In this document: positions 14,972-24,044 of the stretch, in pieces | How the letters are laid out: each line of letters begins with the position of its first letter | Numbering within the stretch: the stretch's first letter is position 1 | Assembly (NCBI GenBank): GCA_002428995.1 | Contig: DIYJ01000018.1 | Span: 428,873-492,872 of the forward strand | DNA length: 64,000 bases | Direction: 5' to 3' | Source of the DNA: Flavobacteriales bacterium UBA6057 | Lineage (GTDB): Bacteria > Bacteroidota > Bacteroidia > Flavobacteriales_G > Salibacteraceae | Program-made: the position numbers and the translations under genes | Notes under the pieces: generated by a model | The model's database searches: none | What the model was told of the DNA's origin: nothing | Seen by the model: the letters and a program-made list of their open reading frames with translations, nothing else

Positions 14972-17140
14972 ATGAATGTATTTGTGTTCCACTGCCTTTT
15001 TGGGGAAGCGACTTTTTTTTCCGGCCGAAGGCTATTCTTCTTTTTGGTGCTTTCTGCGCTGGTCTCCTTTAGCGCTTTCCCAAATGTGGACAGCCTCCAT
15101 CGCTCGCTGCAAGAGGCTACTGGCGCAGCTGAACGCCTGTTTCTTCTCAATGAACTCGCCTGGCACCACTTGCAGCGTAATCCTGATTCTGCCGAATTCT
15201 ATGCACAAGAAGCTCTCGGACTTGCCAGGCTGGTTCATGACGACAGTGCTGCAAGTCTCAGTTTGAACGTGCTGGGTAATCATCTCCGTTTGACGGGAGA
15301 TGCAGCCGGTGCCAGAGTATATCTGGAGGAAGCACTTCAACTGAGGAGATCAATGGGAGATAGTAGTTTAATCGGCTTTTCGCTTAACAACCTGGGGAGT
15401 TTAGCGCGGAGTGAGGGACATTACTCCGAGGCCTTGCAATACTACCTGGAGGCTTCCAGCTACCTAAGGAACACACAGCATGCATCAGATCTGGCGAAAT
15501 CCTGGTATAGCATTGGGATTATCCACCAGCAACTCGGAGCCGGGCAACCGGCTCTGATAGCTTTCGAAAGAGCATTGGAAATCCATTCAAGTATCGGTGA
15601 CCCTGAGGGGTGGGCCTCCACTTTGTTGGCCATTGGTGGGTTTTACCAATCCATTCAGCAATTCGATCGAAGTATCGAAAGCTATCGAACAGCAAGGCTT
15701 TTATACTCGAACGCTGACAATCGGCTTGGAGTAGCGCAGGTAGAAAACAACACCGGCAATAGCTTATTCCTTCAGGGTGACCTGGACAGCGCATTGGTCT
15801 GCTATAGGAATGCACTGGAAGGGTTTCGAACACTGGGTTTCGATTCGGAGGTAGCTCGCTGTTTGAACAACCTGGGCTTGGTTTACAGTGAAAAAGAAGA
15901 GCACAAAAAGGCACTCAAAATCCAACAGGAAAGCCTGGCGCTGTGGGAAGAACAGTCGAAGAACCAAGGTTATGCGGAGGGGCTTCTCAACATGGCCTTG
16001 ATTTACAGGAGCCTGGATGAGAAAAACGATTCCATCCAATGGTACCTCCATCAAGCGCTGATTCTTGCCGATGAAAGAAGGTTTCGGGTTCTGCAACAGA
16101 GGGTTTTACGTGAGTTGGGTCAGTGGTGGAGCGCCAGAGGTGATGTCCAAAAGGCTTTGACTTACCTCACGGTCTACGCAGATTTGAGTGATTCCCTGGA
16201 ACTGAATTACCAGCAAGCTGTAAACCTGCAGTTTCAATTGGATGAAGAAAAGCGACAACGGATGGAGCAACAGGTTTTGAGTGAGCGATTGAAGCTCGAA
16301 AACGAACAGCAATCCATCATCCTTCTGACGGGAGGCATTATTTTTTTGTTGCTCCTGTTCGCCAGCATCGCTGTCATCATCATCCTGCGTCAACGCAAAC
16401 AAAGAGTCGAGCTGGAGCGGGATAAACGCGCTCAGGAATTGGCTTCGGTGCGCACCACCCTTGAAAAGATTGAATCAGAGCGTGTACGAATTGCCCGCGA
16501 ACTGCATGATGAATTGGGCCTGCTGCTGTCTCATGTGGCGGTGGCCTTCCGACAGGTAGATCGGCAGTTGGACGAGCAGTACGACAAGCTCAAAATGGAA
16601 AACCGTCAAGCGCGGCAATTGGCGTTGGGAAAGCTGGATGAGGCCATTCGGGTCGTCAGGCGCGTTGCTTACACGTTGGATACTGGCGGACTGCTGAGGA
16701 AGTTTGGACTCGTGCCTGCGGTGAAGGAATTGGTGAAGTCTATCGAGCAGGCCAGCGATATTGTGTTCGAGTTTAATCAAACCGGGTTTGATGAACGACT
16801 TGCTGTCGATATGGAAGAAGCTCTCTTCCGGATCATCCAGGAGCTGCTCAACAACGTGCTGAAGCATTCACAGGCCACTGAGGTAAGTGTCCAATTGAAT
16901 CGCATGGATGGGCTGTTCAACCTCATGGTAGAGGATAATGGCCTTGGTTTCGATCCAAACGAGTTAGACCTGTCCACCAGTATGGGAATTCGAAATATTG
17001 AAGCACGCCTGGAGCCCTTTTCAGGTACGCTGGAATTGGACAGTCGGAAGGGGAGAGGAACGATCGTGAACATTCACTTGGAAGTGGGTGCTGGAAACAG
17101 CCCGGAGCATCAACCCACCAAAACTGACAAACCGACCTAA
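14972..17140 (+). CDS. TPR-containing sensor histidine kinase (HisKA_3 class)
   Basis: I prefer the ATG at 14972 (722 residues), which gives a signal-like N-terminus (FFFLVLSALVSFSAFP); a GTG at 14942 would add ten residues. About eight TPR units follow (roughly 50-400) with motifs such as NNLGSLARSEGHY and NNLGLVYSEKEEH. A coiled coil and a membrane helix near 449-472 lead to a HisKA_3 domain with RIARELHDELG, acceptor His512, and an HATPase domain with ELLNNVLKHSQ, DNGLGFDPNE and MGIRNIEARL. A regulator gene starts 13 bases downstream. The architecture equals that of the kinases at 7953, 26769 and 47803. Confidence 0.93.
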   Translation: MNVFVFHCLFGEATFFSGRRLFFFLVLSALVSFSAFPNVDSLHRSLQEATGAAERLFLLNELAWHHLQRNPDSAEFYAQEALGLARLVHDDSAASLSLNVLGNHLRLTGDAAGARVYLEEALQLRRSMGDSSLIGFSLNNLGSLARSEGHYSEALQYYLEASSYLRNTQHASDLAKSWYSIGIIHQQLGAGQPALIAFERALEIHSSIGDPEGWASTLLAIGGFYQSIQQFDRSIESYRTARLLYSNADNRLGVAQVENNTGNSLFLQGDLDSALVCYRNALEGFRTLGFDSEVARCLNNLGLVYSEKEEHKKALKIQQESLALWEEQSKNQGYAEGLLNMALIYRSLDEKNDSIQWYLHQALILADERRFRVLQQRVLRELGQWWSARGDVQKALTYLTVYADLSDSLELNYQQAVNLQFQLDEEKRQRMEQQVLSERLKLENEQQSIILLTGGIIFLLLLFASIAVIIILRQRKQRVELERDKRAQELASVRTTLEKIESERVRIARELHDELGLLLSHVAVAFRQVDRQLDEQYDKLKMENRQARQLALGKLDEAIRVVRRVAYTLDTGGLLRKFGLVPAVKELVKSIEQASDIVFEFNQTGFDERLAVDMEEALFRIIQELLNNVLKHSQATEVSVQLNRMDGLFNLMVEDNGLGFDPNELDLSTSMGIRNIEARLEPFSGTLELDSRKGRGTIVNIHLEVGAGNSPEHQPTKTDKPT

Positions 17141-17153
17141 ATCTCAAACATCA

Positions 17154-17867
17154 ATGAAGCAGCTGTTAATCGTAGACGATCATTTCCTGGGAGTTCAAGG
17201 AATAACTGAAATTCTTAAAGGGCACGTTGACTATAAAGTGGTCGCCACAGCGCGCAACGGGAATGAAGCACTGGAGCAGTTGAAGCTTCATACCATCCAG
17301 GTGGTGATACTCGATATCGAGATGGGAGAGGAGGGGCCAGACGGTTTAGAGGTGTGCAGAACCATCTGCGCAGAATATCCCTCAACGGCTGTTCTTATGC
17401 TTTCTATGCATAATTCGGAAGCTTACATCTCCGAGGTCATGAACCTCGGCCAGGAACGTACAAAACCGGAGAAGGGTAAAAAGGCCGGTGTCGGTTTTAT
17501 GCTGAAGGACAAATCTGATAAAGATGAACTGATCAAAGCCCTGGATGCACTTTCGAGTGGCGAGAACTACTACGGGGTGGAAGTGATGGACATCATCGTG
17601 AAAAGTTGGGCAGCCGGAGGAACAAGCAAAGCTCCGAAAGCGGAGCGATCTGTTGCCGATCAGTTGTCACTGACAAAGCGCGAACGGCAGGTTTTAGCAT
17701 TGATCGCCCAGGGACTTTCCGGGCCTGATATCGCTGAGCGCCTGTTTATAGCCGGTAGCACGGTGGAATCTCACAGAAGAGCATTGATATACAAAGCTGA
17801 AGTTGCCAATACCAAAGAGTTGATCCGGTTTGCGATCAAGAACGGACTGGACGAGGAAACGGATTAA
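17154..17867 (+). CDS. LuxR-type response regulator with an inserted loop in the receiver
   Basis: The start is the ATG at 17154 (237 residues, MKQLLIVDDHF); an in-frame GTG at 17088 lies inside the kinase gene. The receiver has DD at 8-9, Asp54 in ILDIEMG and Lys in FMLKDKS. Compared with the other regulators here, about 12 extra basic residues (near 98-110, QERTKPEKGKK) sit between the fourth helix and the AGVGF strand. The LuxR helix-turn-helix has LTKRERQVLALIAQG and AGSTVESHRRALIYK. It is the cognate partner of the upstream kinase. The caspase gene begins 129 bases downstream and may be a target. Confidence 0.93.
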   Translation: MKQLLIVDDHFLGVQGITEILKGHVDYKVVATARNGNEALEQLKLHTIQVVILDIEMGEEGPDGLEVCRTICAEYPSTAVLMLSMHNSEAYISEVMNLGQERTKPEKGKKAGVGFMLKDKSDKDELIKALDALSSGENYYGVEVMDIIVKSWAAGGTSKAPKAERSVADQLSLTKRERQVLALIAQGLSGPDIAERLFIAGSTVESHRRALIYKAEVANTKELIRFAIKNGLDEETD

Positions 17868-17996
17868 TACGGATGGATAATGGGAATCAGAATTAGACGA
17901 TTGGATAAAATCAGATATAATCAGAACAGAATAATTAAAGAACAGATAAATGCGAATCAACTAATCATCTGGATCATCTAATCACTTCGCACTACT

Positions 17997-18953
17997 ATGC
18001 CACGCAAAGCACTATTCATAGGTATTAATCATTACAACAAGGCTCCAAAGCTTAAAGGCTGCATCAACGATGCCACGCGGATGCACTCGTTGCTATCGCG
18101 CAACGCAGATGATACCCTGAATTTTGAAGGCAAGTTGCTGACCTCCGATCGATATGACGTTTCAGCTGCTGAGTTGCGAAAAAACATTGTGGCGCTCTTC
18201 ATCGGCACTGCGGAAGCTTCCATCTTCTACTACAGCGGCCACGGTGCGCTCCGTGATTATGGCGGTTTCCTGGTCACCAAGGATGCTGCTCAATATCATG
18301 AAGGTGTAGACATGCATTCTGTGCTAGCTCTTGCCAACGCGGCTGTGCTCGAAGGTCGACATCGGCAGGTGCTGATCATCCTGGACTGTTGTCATTCTGG
18401 AGCATTCGGTGATCTGCAAGCTGGCATGGCATCGCCCACGGTCATTCATGAAGGTGTATCGATCCTCACTGCTTCCAAAGCGGATGAGGTATCGGTTGAA
18501 AGTAAAGGCCAAGGGCTCTTCACAACCTCTCTGTGCAATGCCCTCGAAGGTGCAGCGGCCGATCTGCTTGGCCGGGTAACCGTTGGAAGTGTCTACAGCC
18601 ACCTCGATCAGCTCTTTGGCGCCTGGCAGCAACGCCCTATGCTCAAGGTGAACGTTTCAACGCTCTTAGTACTTCGCAAATGCCATTCAGCCGTGCCGAT
18701 GGAAACACTGCTAAAACTGAACACACTCTTTGAAGCGTCACATCATGAATTGCCACTTACTCCTGAGCACGAACCTTCTCACGATACTCCCGACCAGGAA
18801 AGAGTAGGGGATTACTTACACCTTCAACAGCTCTTCCATGCTGGCCTGGTGCGACCTAAGAATGAAGCCTTTATGTACCATGCGGCAATGAAAAGCGACA
18901 GCATTGTGCTGTCGCCTTTGGGGAAGTATTATCGGGAGGTGGTGGGGAGGTGA
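17997..18953 (+). CDS. Caspase-like (C14) peptidase with C-terminal accessory region
   Basis: The 318-residue protein begins ALFIGINHYNKAPKLKGCINDA, typical of bacterial caspase domains. The catalytic pair is His82 in YSGHGAL and Cys132 in LDCCHSGAF. No signal peptide is present, so it acts in the cytoplasm. A C-terminal region (about 265-318, QQLFHAGLVRPKNEAFMYHAA...LSPLGKYYREV) closely parallels the end of the caspase at 50783, suggesting a shared adaptor or regulatory domain. The segment ADLLGRVTVGSVYSHL lies where other caspases here have an EF-hand-like loop. It ends a plus-strand set of beta protein, kinase and regulator. Substrate unknown. Confidence 0.93.
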   Translation: MPRKALFIGINHYNKAPKLKGCINDATRMHSLLSRNADDTLNFEGKLLTSDRYDVSAAELRKNIVALFIGTAEASIFYYSGHGALRDYGGFLVTKDAAQYHEGVDMHSVLALANAAVLEGRHRQVLIILDCCHSGAFGDLQAGMASPTVIHEGVSILTASKADEVSVESKGQGLFTTSLCNALEGAAADLLGRVTVGSVYSHLDQLFGAWQQRPMLKVNVSTLLVLRKCHSAVPMETLLKLNTLFEASHHELPLTPEHEPSHDTPDQERVGDYLHLQQLFHAGLVRPKNEAFMYHAAMKSDSIVLSPLGKYYREVVGR

Positions 18954-18982
18954 AGCAAGAGTTTCAGGTTGAGATTTAAGTT

Positions 18983-19016
18983 AAGTGCTGCAATTCATAT
19001 AGCATATGCAGCGCTT
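18983..19016. terminator. Bidirectional terminator candidate between convergent genes
   Basis: aagtgctgca (18983-18992) pairs with tgcagcgctt (19007-19016) over 10 positions with one G-T pair, loop 14 bases. It lies between the plus-strand caspase and the minus-strand lipoprotein gene; the flanks are not strongly T-rich. Confidence 0.45.
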
Positions 19017-19048
19017 GTTGTAATGGCGGGCAGATGATCTTTAACCGA

Positions 19049-20218
19049 TCATTCTATTTTCTCAAAATTCTTGATCTGCCCGACTACAGAAAAGTAGTAG
19101 CCACCATCGTCTTCCTGAGCTCTGGTTCCGCAAATCAACTGATAGGAACCTTTGTCCACTTCAAAAACACGGTCTATTTGTCTATCGTTGTCGAAACAAG
19201 GCATGGGCTCCTCCTGAGTGTCAAGGGAAACTAGCCACAGTCTAGGTTCGAAGTTCGGGGATGAATAAATCACATCGAGGGTTGAATTCTCAGCGGTTAC
19301 ATCGAATTGGTAAACAATATTATTCTCTGATAAGTAATCATTGCCGGATCCAGCGCTAATAACATCATTCTTACGCTCTTCCTCGACTGCCCTCACCAGC
19401 GATACCTGTGATATCTGTCCAATTATACTGAGGTCATACTCAATCACTCTATTATCCCTGCCGTCATCTCTACCTTCATTATCGGTACAAACGATTACAT
19501 AGTATGTGCCTATATCAACTTCTTCCACAAGAGAGACCTCTCTGCGTAGTGTACCTTCAGCTTCTTTGTGGAAATTCAAACTATCAAATAGATGCAGGTA
19601 CATGTTTTCATCAGCGCTGCTGAGATTAATGTCGACAAAGCTGTTTTCTTCTGTGACATCAAAGACGTAGTGGTCGTTTCGAAAAGATTTGACCCAACTC
19701 TCAGAATGTCCCCCTCCGCCAAATTCAAAAACAGACTCTTCTTCAGGGGAGTCGTATGTACTGCTTGATCTTTTGGTTAGACCCGTGAACGGACCTTCAA
19801 GTGTAAGCTCGTAGCTATCTGTTTGCCATCTATCTACTGTTCCTACAACAAGAGTATATTCTCCCTCATCGTAGTCACCAGAAATTGACTCTGTGAGCTT
19901 TGTATTGTAGGTATTTGTTGATGGTTGATCTTCAAGCCCATCTGCAGGCTGGCCTCGAAAAAGCCACATCCAGACATCTTCCTTATCCGCTTCAAGCGTA
20001 ATGGTTAAGGAGTCATCATTGGTTTTCGTAAATGTGTAATGATGATTTCTAAATGACAGAGGGTTATCCCGGCCTGCTGTGTTATACCATTTCCCTTCTT
20101 TCGTTTCCTCCTTCTTGTTTCTGTCTTTTTTACAAGAATTGACAGAGATCATTCCGACAGCAAGTAGCATGAAAAGGCTAAGACGCTTCCTGAACAGTTG
20201 AGTTCTTCTGAATTTCAT
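19049..20218 (-). CDS. Lipoprotein with three pre-peptidase-like beta repeats
   Basis: The 389-residue product has a lipoprotein signal (MLLAVGMISVNSC, then KKD). Three related ~100-residue units follow. Each starts with a strand pair such as SFRNHHYTFTKTNDDSLTI, SFRNDHYVFDVTEENSFVDI or NNIVYQFDVTAENSTLDV, and each ends with GEYTLVVGT, GTYYVIVCT or GSYQLICGT. The pattern resembles PPC-type beta sandwich domains found in secreted proteins. A polar EGKW linker follows the lipid-anchored Cys. It is the last gene of the minus-strand set that starts at 24890, 18 bases after the 488-residue gene. It probably faces the periplasm or outer surface; ligand unknown. Confidence 0.8.
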   Translation of the reverse strand: MKFRRTQLFRKRLSLFMLLAVGMISVNSCKKDRNKKEETKEGKWYNTAGRDNPLSFRNHHYTFTKTNDDSLTITLEADKEDVWMWLFRGQPADGLEDQPSTNTYNTKLTESISGDYDEGEYTLVVGTVDRWQTDSYELTLEGPFTGLTKRSSSTYDSPEEESVFEFGGGGHSESWVKSFRNDHYVFDVTEENSFVDINLSSADENMYLHLFDSLNFHKEAEGTLRREVSLVEEVDIGTYYVIVCTDNEGRDDGRDNRVIEYDLSIIGQISQVSLVRAVEEERKNDVISAGSGNDYLSENNIVYQFDVTAENSTLDVIYSSPNFEPRLWLVSLDTQEEPMPCFDNDRQIDRVFEVDKGSYQLICGTRAQEDDGGYYFSVVGQIKNFEKIE

Positions 20219-20236
20219 TTGACTAGATTTATTGGT

Positions 20237-21703
20237 TTAATCATTCACCGCCACAAGCCATTCCATTTCCTCATTGGCCTGAGCAGTGGTAAATGCATTT
20301 GATCCTTCCAGCAGGGTGAGTAGTATGCGGCCCTGGTTTACTTCCACAGTTTTCACCTTGGCCTTAATGGAAGAAGAGCTTCGTTCTGTTGTGAAGGTTG
20401 ATGCTCCTGATTCGTCTGGAGAGAGGCTTACCTGGTCTCCTGGCTTTAGCATTCCGGGTGTTCCGGACTTGAACCAGCCTTGTCGTATTTCTCCGTTTTT
20501 CTCGCGAGTGGTCTCATCAAAAACGAGCGGAGTGGACAGCTGGTCGCGAAGTTCTTCCATGAATACATCTCCGCTTTGAATGACTGCCTCCATGACTGCT
20601 CCTTGTTCCCCCAGTTCTTCGTTCAAAAGGGTAGAATCAATCGTTCCCTGTTGATCAATGCGATCATTGATCGCGCTGACCTCGCTCCATGTGGTTCCTA
20701 AGCCTAAGTAAATGCCGTAGCGATATCCCGCATAAAGGGTCGCTGCGGTAGCAGCTACTGCAATTCCAGCTTTCAAGAACTTCTTGCTCCGCTCCTTTTT
20801 GGTTACTTCTTCTTCGCGTTCAACATTGGAGGCAATTATGGATAGGTCTGTCAGGTTTTGGGTCGGTTTACGCAGCTCCAACTCATACTCTACAATAGCT
20901 TCATACTTAGAGGAATCACTAATTTTATCAGATTCGAGTTGTCCAGAAGTGACATCCTTCACGGTTCCGCCTACCAGCAGATCGCATTCATAGTTGTAGG
21001 CATTGGTGACCTCTGTTGCTTCTTCAGATTCTGTGAAGGGAACTACACCGATCACCGATTTTCCCCGGGACCTTGCCAAGCGTATTTCCGCACGCTGCCC
21101 GGGATCATCCTTGGAAAGATCGATGGTGACGAAGCCAATTTCATGTTCAAGGCGGTCCTCAATGTGCTTTTGCACCATGAGAGCGTACCGATAGGGTGCT
21201 TCTGGTTCTTCGGTTTCTAGTTCTTCTTCGGGTTCGATATCAGCATTGCGATACATCCACTCAATCTTGTTTCCACCTTCATGCCTTTGAGATAGTTGAA
21301 TGTTTGCATCGTTAATGTCATTGATGGTTCTGGTCAGTGGCTTGCCTCCTAAAAACTCCAATGTGAGTTCAAGCTCAGGGCTGAGTCGCCAGGTTCCGGT
21401 ACCAATCAACTCCTGGTCATCCACATTACATTTCTCTGAGCCGCTGAACAGTTGATAGGTCCCATTAGCCATGAAAACATACTCATCATCCTTGCTGCAG
21501 CTTTTGATGGTTTTCATATAATCTACTACCATCTCAGAAGGGGTGGTCAAGAATTGACTGCTCAACTGCCACCGCTGCCCTACGAGTTGTTGCTCAACTT
21601 CCTGGTATCTCAGTCCAGCCGCTTGGGTACCGACATGTGTCGCTAAGCTCAACAAGAGAAGGAAATAGGTCCAGAATCTTTGTGATTGAAATAGTGTGTT
21701 CAT
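20237..21703 (-). CDS. Exported multi-domain protein of unknown function
   Basis: This 488-residue protein has an N-terminal signal peptide (FWTYFLLLLSLATHVGTQAA). The first domain (about 35-155, LVGQRWQLSSQFL...FMANGTYQLF...GTGTWRLSPELELTL) looks lipocalin-like, as in many Bacteroidota exported proteins. A second region (about 170-300, ALMVQKHIEDRLEH, CDLLVGGTVKDVTSG, YEAIVEYELELR) resembles the core of CsgG/TolB-type N-terminal domains, but this is uncertain. A hydrophobic, alanine-rich helix near 310-330 (AGIAVAATAATLYAGYRYGIYLGLG) may insert in a membrane. The C-terminal part is beta-rich. The gene follows the FGE-like gene after 11 bases, so the two are cotranscribed. Confidence 0.75.
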   Translation of the reverse strand: MNTLFQSQRFWTYFLLLLSLATHVGTQAAGLRYQEVEQQLVGQRWQLSSQFLTTPSEMVVDYMKTIKSCSKDDEYVFMANGTYQLFSGSEKCNVDDQELIGTGTWRLSPELELTLEFLGGKPLTRTINDINDANIQLSQRHEGGNKIEWMYRNADIEPEEELETEEPEAPYRYALMVQKHIEDRLEHEIGFVTIDLSKDDPGQRAEIRLARSRGKSVIGVVPFTESEEATEVTNAYNYECDLLVGGTVKDVTSGQLESDKISDSSKYEAIVEYELELRKPTQNLTDLSIIASNVEREEEVTKKERSKKFLKAGIAVAATAATLYAGYRYGIYLGLGTTWSEVSAINDRIDQQGTIDSTLLNEELGEQGAVMEAVIQSGDVFMEELRDQLSTPLVFDETTREKNGEIRQGWFKSGTPGMLKPGDQVSLSPDESGASTFTTERSSSSIKAKVKTVEVNQGRILLTLLEGSNAFTTAQANEEMEWLVAVND

Positions 21704-21714
21704 GGCTTATCAGG

Positions 21715-23391
21715 TTATGATGTTGTTGGATTATTGAGTTGTTCTTTCACCACGCGGAATCCAAGGTCCTCGCCTAGGTAATTTGGCGGGCGATGATTGC
21801 GATAGGTCACTGCGGTGAATTCAGCCAACCCTTTCCAGCTGCCACCTCTAAACACCCGGTCCGTCCCGGTGAGTGGACCGCTGGGATTGACTTGTGGAGA
21901 AGTTGCGTAGTAAACACTGCCGTACCAGTCATTGCACCACTCCCACACGTTTCCGCTCATGTCGGCCACTCCCAGTTCATTGTAAACCGGTGTTGTCCCT
22001 CGTGGCCGGGAGGTCGCTGAGGAAGTGTTGTCACGATACCATGCTGCTTCTTTAGGGTCGCTGCTGCCGCTATAGGCAAAGCCATTGGTCTTGTGAGCTC
22101 CTCGTGCTGCAAACTCCCATTCGGCTTCTGTTGGTAAGCGTCCACCTGCCCATTGGCAGTAGGCTACGGCATCTTTCCAAGTAACATTGACGATGGGGTG
22201 GTCATCTTTCCATCCCCATGTCGGGGTCTTGGGCATGTTTCGACCTGTGGCTTGGCAGAAGCTTCGGTACTCTTTGACAGACACTTCATACTTAGAGATG
22301 TAGAATGCAGAGATGGTTACTTCGTGAGCTGGTACTTCGTCCATTTCACCTTCGTTGCGACCCATCAGAAAAGTCCCGCCTTTCACAAAAACCATTTCCG
22401 GATTCTGAGCTTCCAGAGCTTCAATAGCCTGTTCGCATTTTGTGATTTGCCCCAAGCAGTATTGGTCGTTTGCCTTGATGGTCAAAGCCTGTTCATACCC
22501 CTCAATGGCTTGGGAGAATTGCTGTTTGGCATACAGATCGTCCGCAATAGTCAGCTGGTCTGCGAATTGCTCATTCTTCGTTATGGCAGGCAGTTCGCTT
22601 TGTTGCGACTTACCATTGCTGTCCTTGATTTTGATCGATAGGATAGACTCATTGCGCATATTAGTCAGCCTGGCCACATAGGTCTCAGCTTCTTTTCGCC
22701 ATTCTATTTTTCCTGCTTCACTGCTCAGTCCTGTGATTTTATATGGCTCCGCAGGATCAGGAAATGGCCGCCCTCCACTTACCCTGATCTCAATGATTCC
22801 TCCCGGAAGGCGTTTGATCCTCACCACCATTTGAGATGGGTTCTTGGCCAGTTTTTCTACCAGTGATTCTTCATCTTCCAGACCTACATCCAACTCCAGA
22901 TCAGGATCGATGGTCAACACCATTTCGAAGGTTTGCTCTGCACGTGTATAATCTCCCATTTCCACGTACTGATTAGCCATGTCAATGAGTTCGATTTTCT
23001 TGTAGGCAGCTGAGTCGCCTGTACTGTACTTCAATGCAGTACTATACGCGTCCCGCGCCTGTTCAAACTCTTGTTCGGTGAATAAGCTGTCACCGCGACT
23101 TAGCCAGGTCAAATACTGATCGGTATCTGGCTCAATGGACCAGTCGGTGACATAGTAATAAGATGAAATAGCGAGAGCTGTGAACAGCAGGATAAGGGCA
23201 GTAGTCAGAGTGATTCTACGAGCTAATGCATCCTTTCCACCTTGGATGTATATGTCTCCTACCTGGTGCGCCTGAACGCTTGTTCCAAGGCTCTTAGCGA
23301 TGGTTTTGAATGTGTCACCCTTCGCTTCAGTCTCTGTCCCCTTATTATTTTGCTTTTCAGTCTGCATTCTCGATTCAGGAGGCATGTTCAA
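21715..23391 (-). CDS. Membrane protein with TPR region and formylglycine-generating-enzyme-like domain
   Basis: The 558-residue protein has a ~58-residue cytoplasmic N-terminus carrying AHQVGDIYIQGG, one membrane helix (about 60-80), two TPR-like stretches (roughly 90-150 and 280-325), and a C-terminal SUMF1/FGE-type domain (about 333-553). The last shows MVFVKGGTFLMG, FYISKYEVSVKEYRSFC, PIVNVTWKDAVAYCQWAGGRLPTEAEWEFAARG (key residues only), MSGNVWEWCNDWYG and FRGGSWKG. Such domains in bacteria often bind ligands rather than oxidise sulfatases, and they recur in conflict systems. Its start overlaps the TIR gene's stop by 4 bases, so the TIR protein and this membrane protein are translationally coupled. 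Confidence 0.88.
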   Translation of the reverse strand: MNMPPESRMQTEKQNNKGTETEAKGDTFKTIAKSLGTSVQAHQVGDIYIQGGKDALARRITLTTALILLFTALAISSYYYVTDWSIEPDTDQYLTWLSRGDSLFTEQEFEQARDAYSTALKYSTGDSAAYKKIELIDMANQYVEMGDYTRAEQTFEMVLTIDPDLELDVGLEDEESLVEKLAKNPSQMVVRIKRLPGGIIEIRVSGGRPFPDPAEPYKITGLSSEAGKIEWRKEAETYVARLTNMRNESILSIKIKDSNGKSQQSELPAITKNEQFADQLTIADDLYAKQQFSQAIEGYEQALTIKANDQYCLGQITKCEQAIEALEAQNPEMVFVKGGTFLMGRNEGEMDEVPAHEVTISAFYISKYEVSVKEYRSFCQATGRNMPKTPTWGWKDDHPIVNVTWKDAVAYCQWAGGRLPTEAEWEFAARGAHKTNGFAYSGSSDPKEAAWYRDNTSSATSRPRGTTPVYNELGVADMSGNVWEWCNDWYGSVYYATSPQVNPSGPLTGTDRVFRGGSWKGLAEFTAVTYRNHRPPNYLGEDLGFRVVKEQLNNPTTS

Positions 23392-23927
23392 CTGATATTC
23401 AAATCCCCCTCAACATTTCCAGCCGAGATGTTATTCTTGATCGATTGTGCCTTCACCGAGAAGTTGTTCTGAGGCTTAGCTTGAGGTGCTTGAGCATCGG
23501 CAGGTTCATTGAGCAGTTCCAGCAGCTTGCCGATGATCTCGCGTGGATTGAAGTTCCATTCCAGGTAGATGGTGTCTGGTGGCAGACCGACATCGCCAGG
23601 TTGACAATCATCCGTGAGAATGGGAATGAGATGGAAGGAAGCGCCTTCTTGCGTTTTGCGGGAAGCTAGGATATGAGCTTCATGCATCGCTGTAGACTTT
23701 TCGGGAAAGTCCTTGGAAAGAATCAGGATGGCCGCTTTTGACTGGGCACTGTAGACTTCTTCAATGACGGCTTGAAGTTCGCTGCCAACACCTTGGGCAA
23801 CTTCAGGATAGTAATAGCTCTTCAGTCCGCATTCCAGGGCTGCCAAGTGAAGGCTCAGGGCGATGGAGCGTTGCTCCTCTGCAAAGGAGAGAGCAACATC
23901 GTAAGTACTTGCTGTTGACGAAGTCAT
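23388..23927 (-). CDS. TIR-domain protein with C-terminal beta-tag
   Basis: The 179-residue protein has a TIR-like fold over about residues 8-145: YDVALSFAEEQRSIA, SYYYPEVAQG, AAILILSKDFPEKSTAMHEAH and FHLIPILTDD. Glu83 in STAMHEAH is at the place of the catalytic Glu of NADase TIR domains. A ~30-residue tail (NNFSVKAQSIKNNISAGNVE, then GDLNI) has the xVxGDxxI pattern also present in the N-terminus of the coupled membrane protein, and may be the contact between them. TIR proteins act as NAD+-degrading effectors or signal-molecule makers in bacterial defence; which of these applies is not visible. There is no signal peptide. Confidence 0.85.
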   Translation of the reverse strand: MTSSTASTYDVALSFAEEQRSIALSLHLAALECGLKSYYYPEVAQGVGSELQAVIEEVYSAQSKAAILILSKDFPEKSTAMHEAHILASRKTQEGASFHLIPILTDDCQPGDVGLPPDTIYLEWNFNPREIIGKLLELLNEPADAQAPQAKPQNNFSVKAQSIKNNISAGNVEGDLNIS

Positions 23928-24044
23928 GCTGTTGATTTGGGAAACAAATGTTCAGCATAGCCATACAGCGTTATTCAGCAGTTCAAAGGGTTTTCGTCTA
24001 GGTAGTTTTGAGGGTTTTCCAGGTTTGGTGGTATGTGTTGAAGA

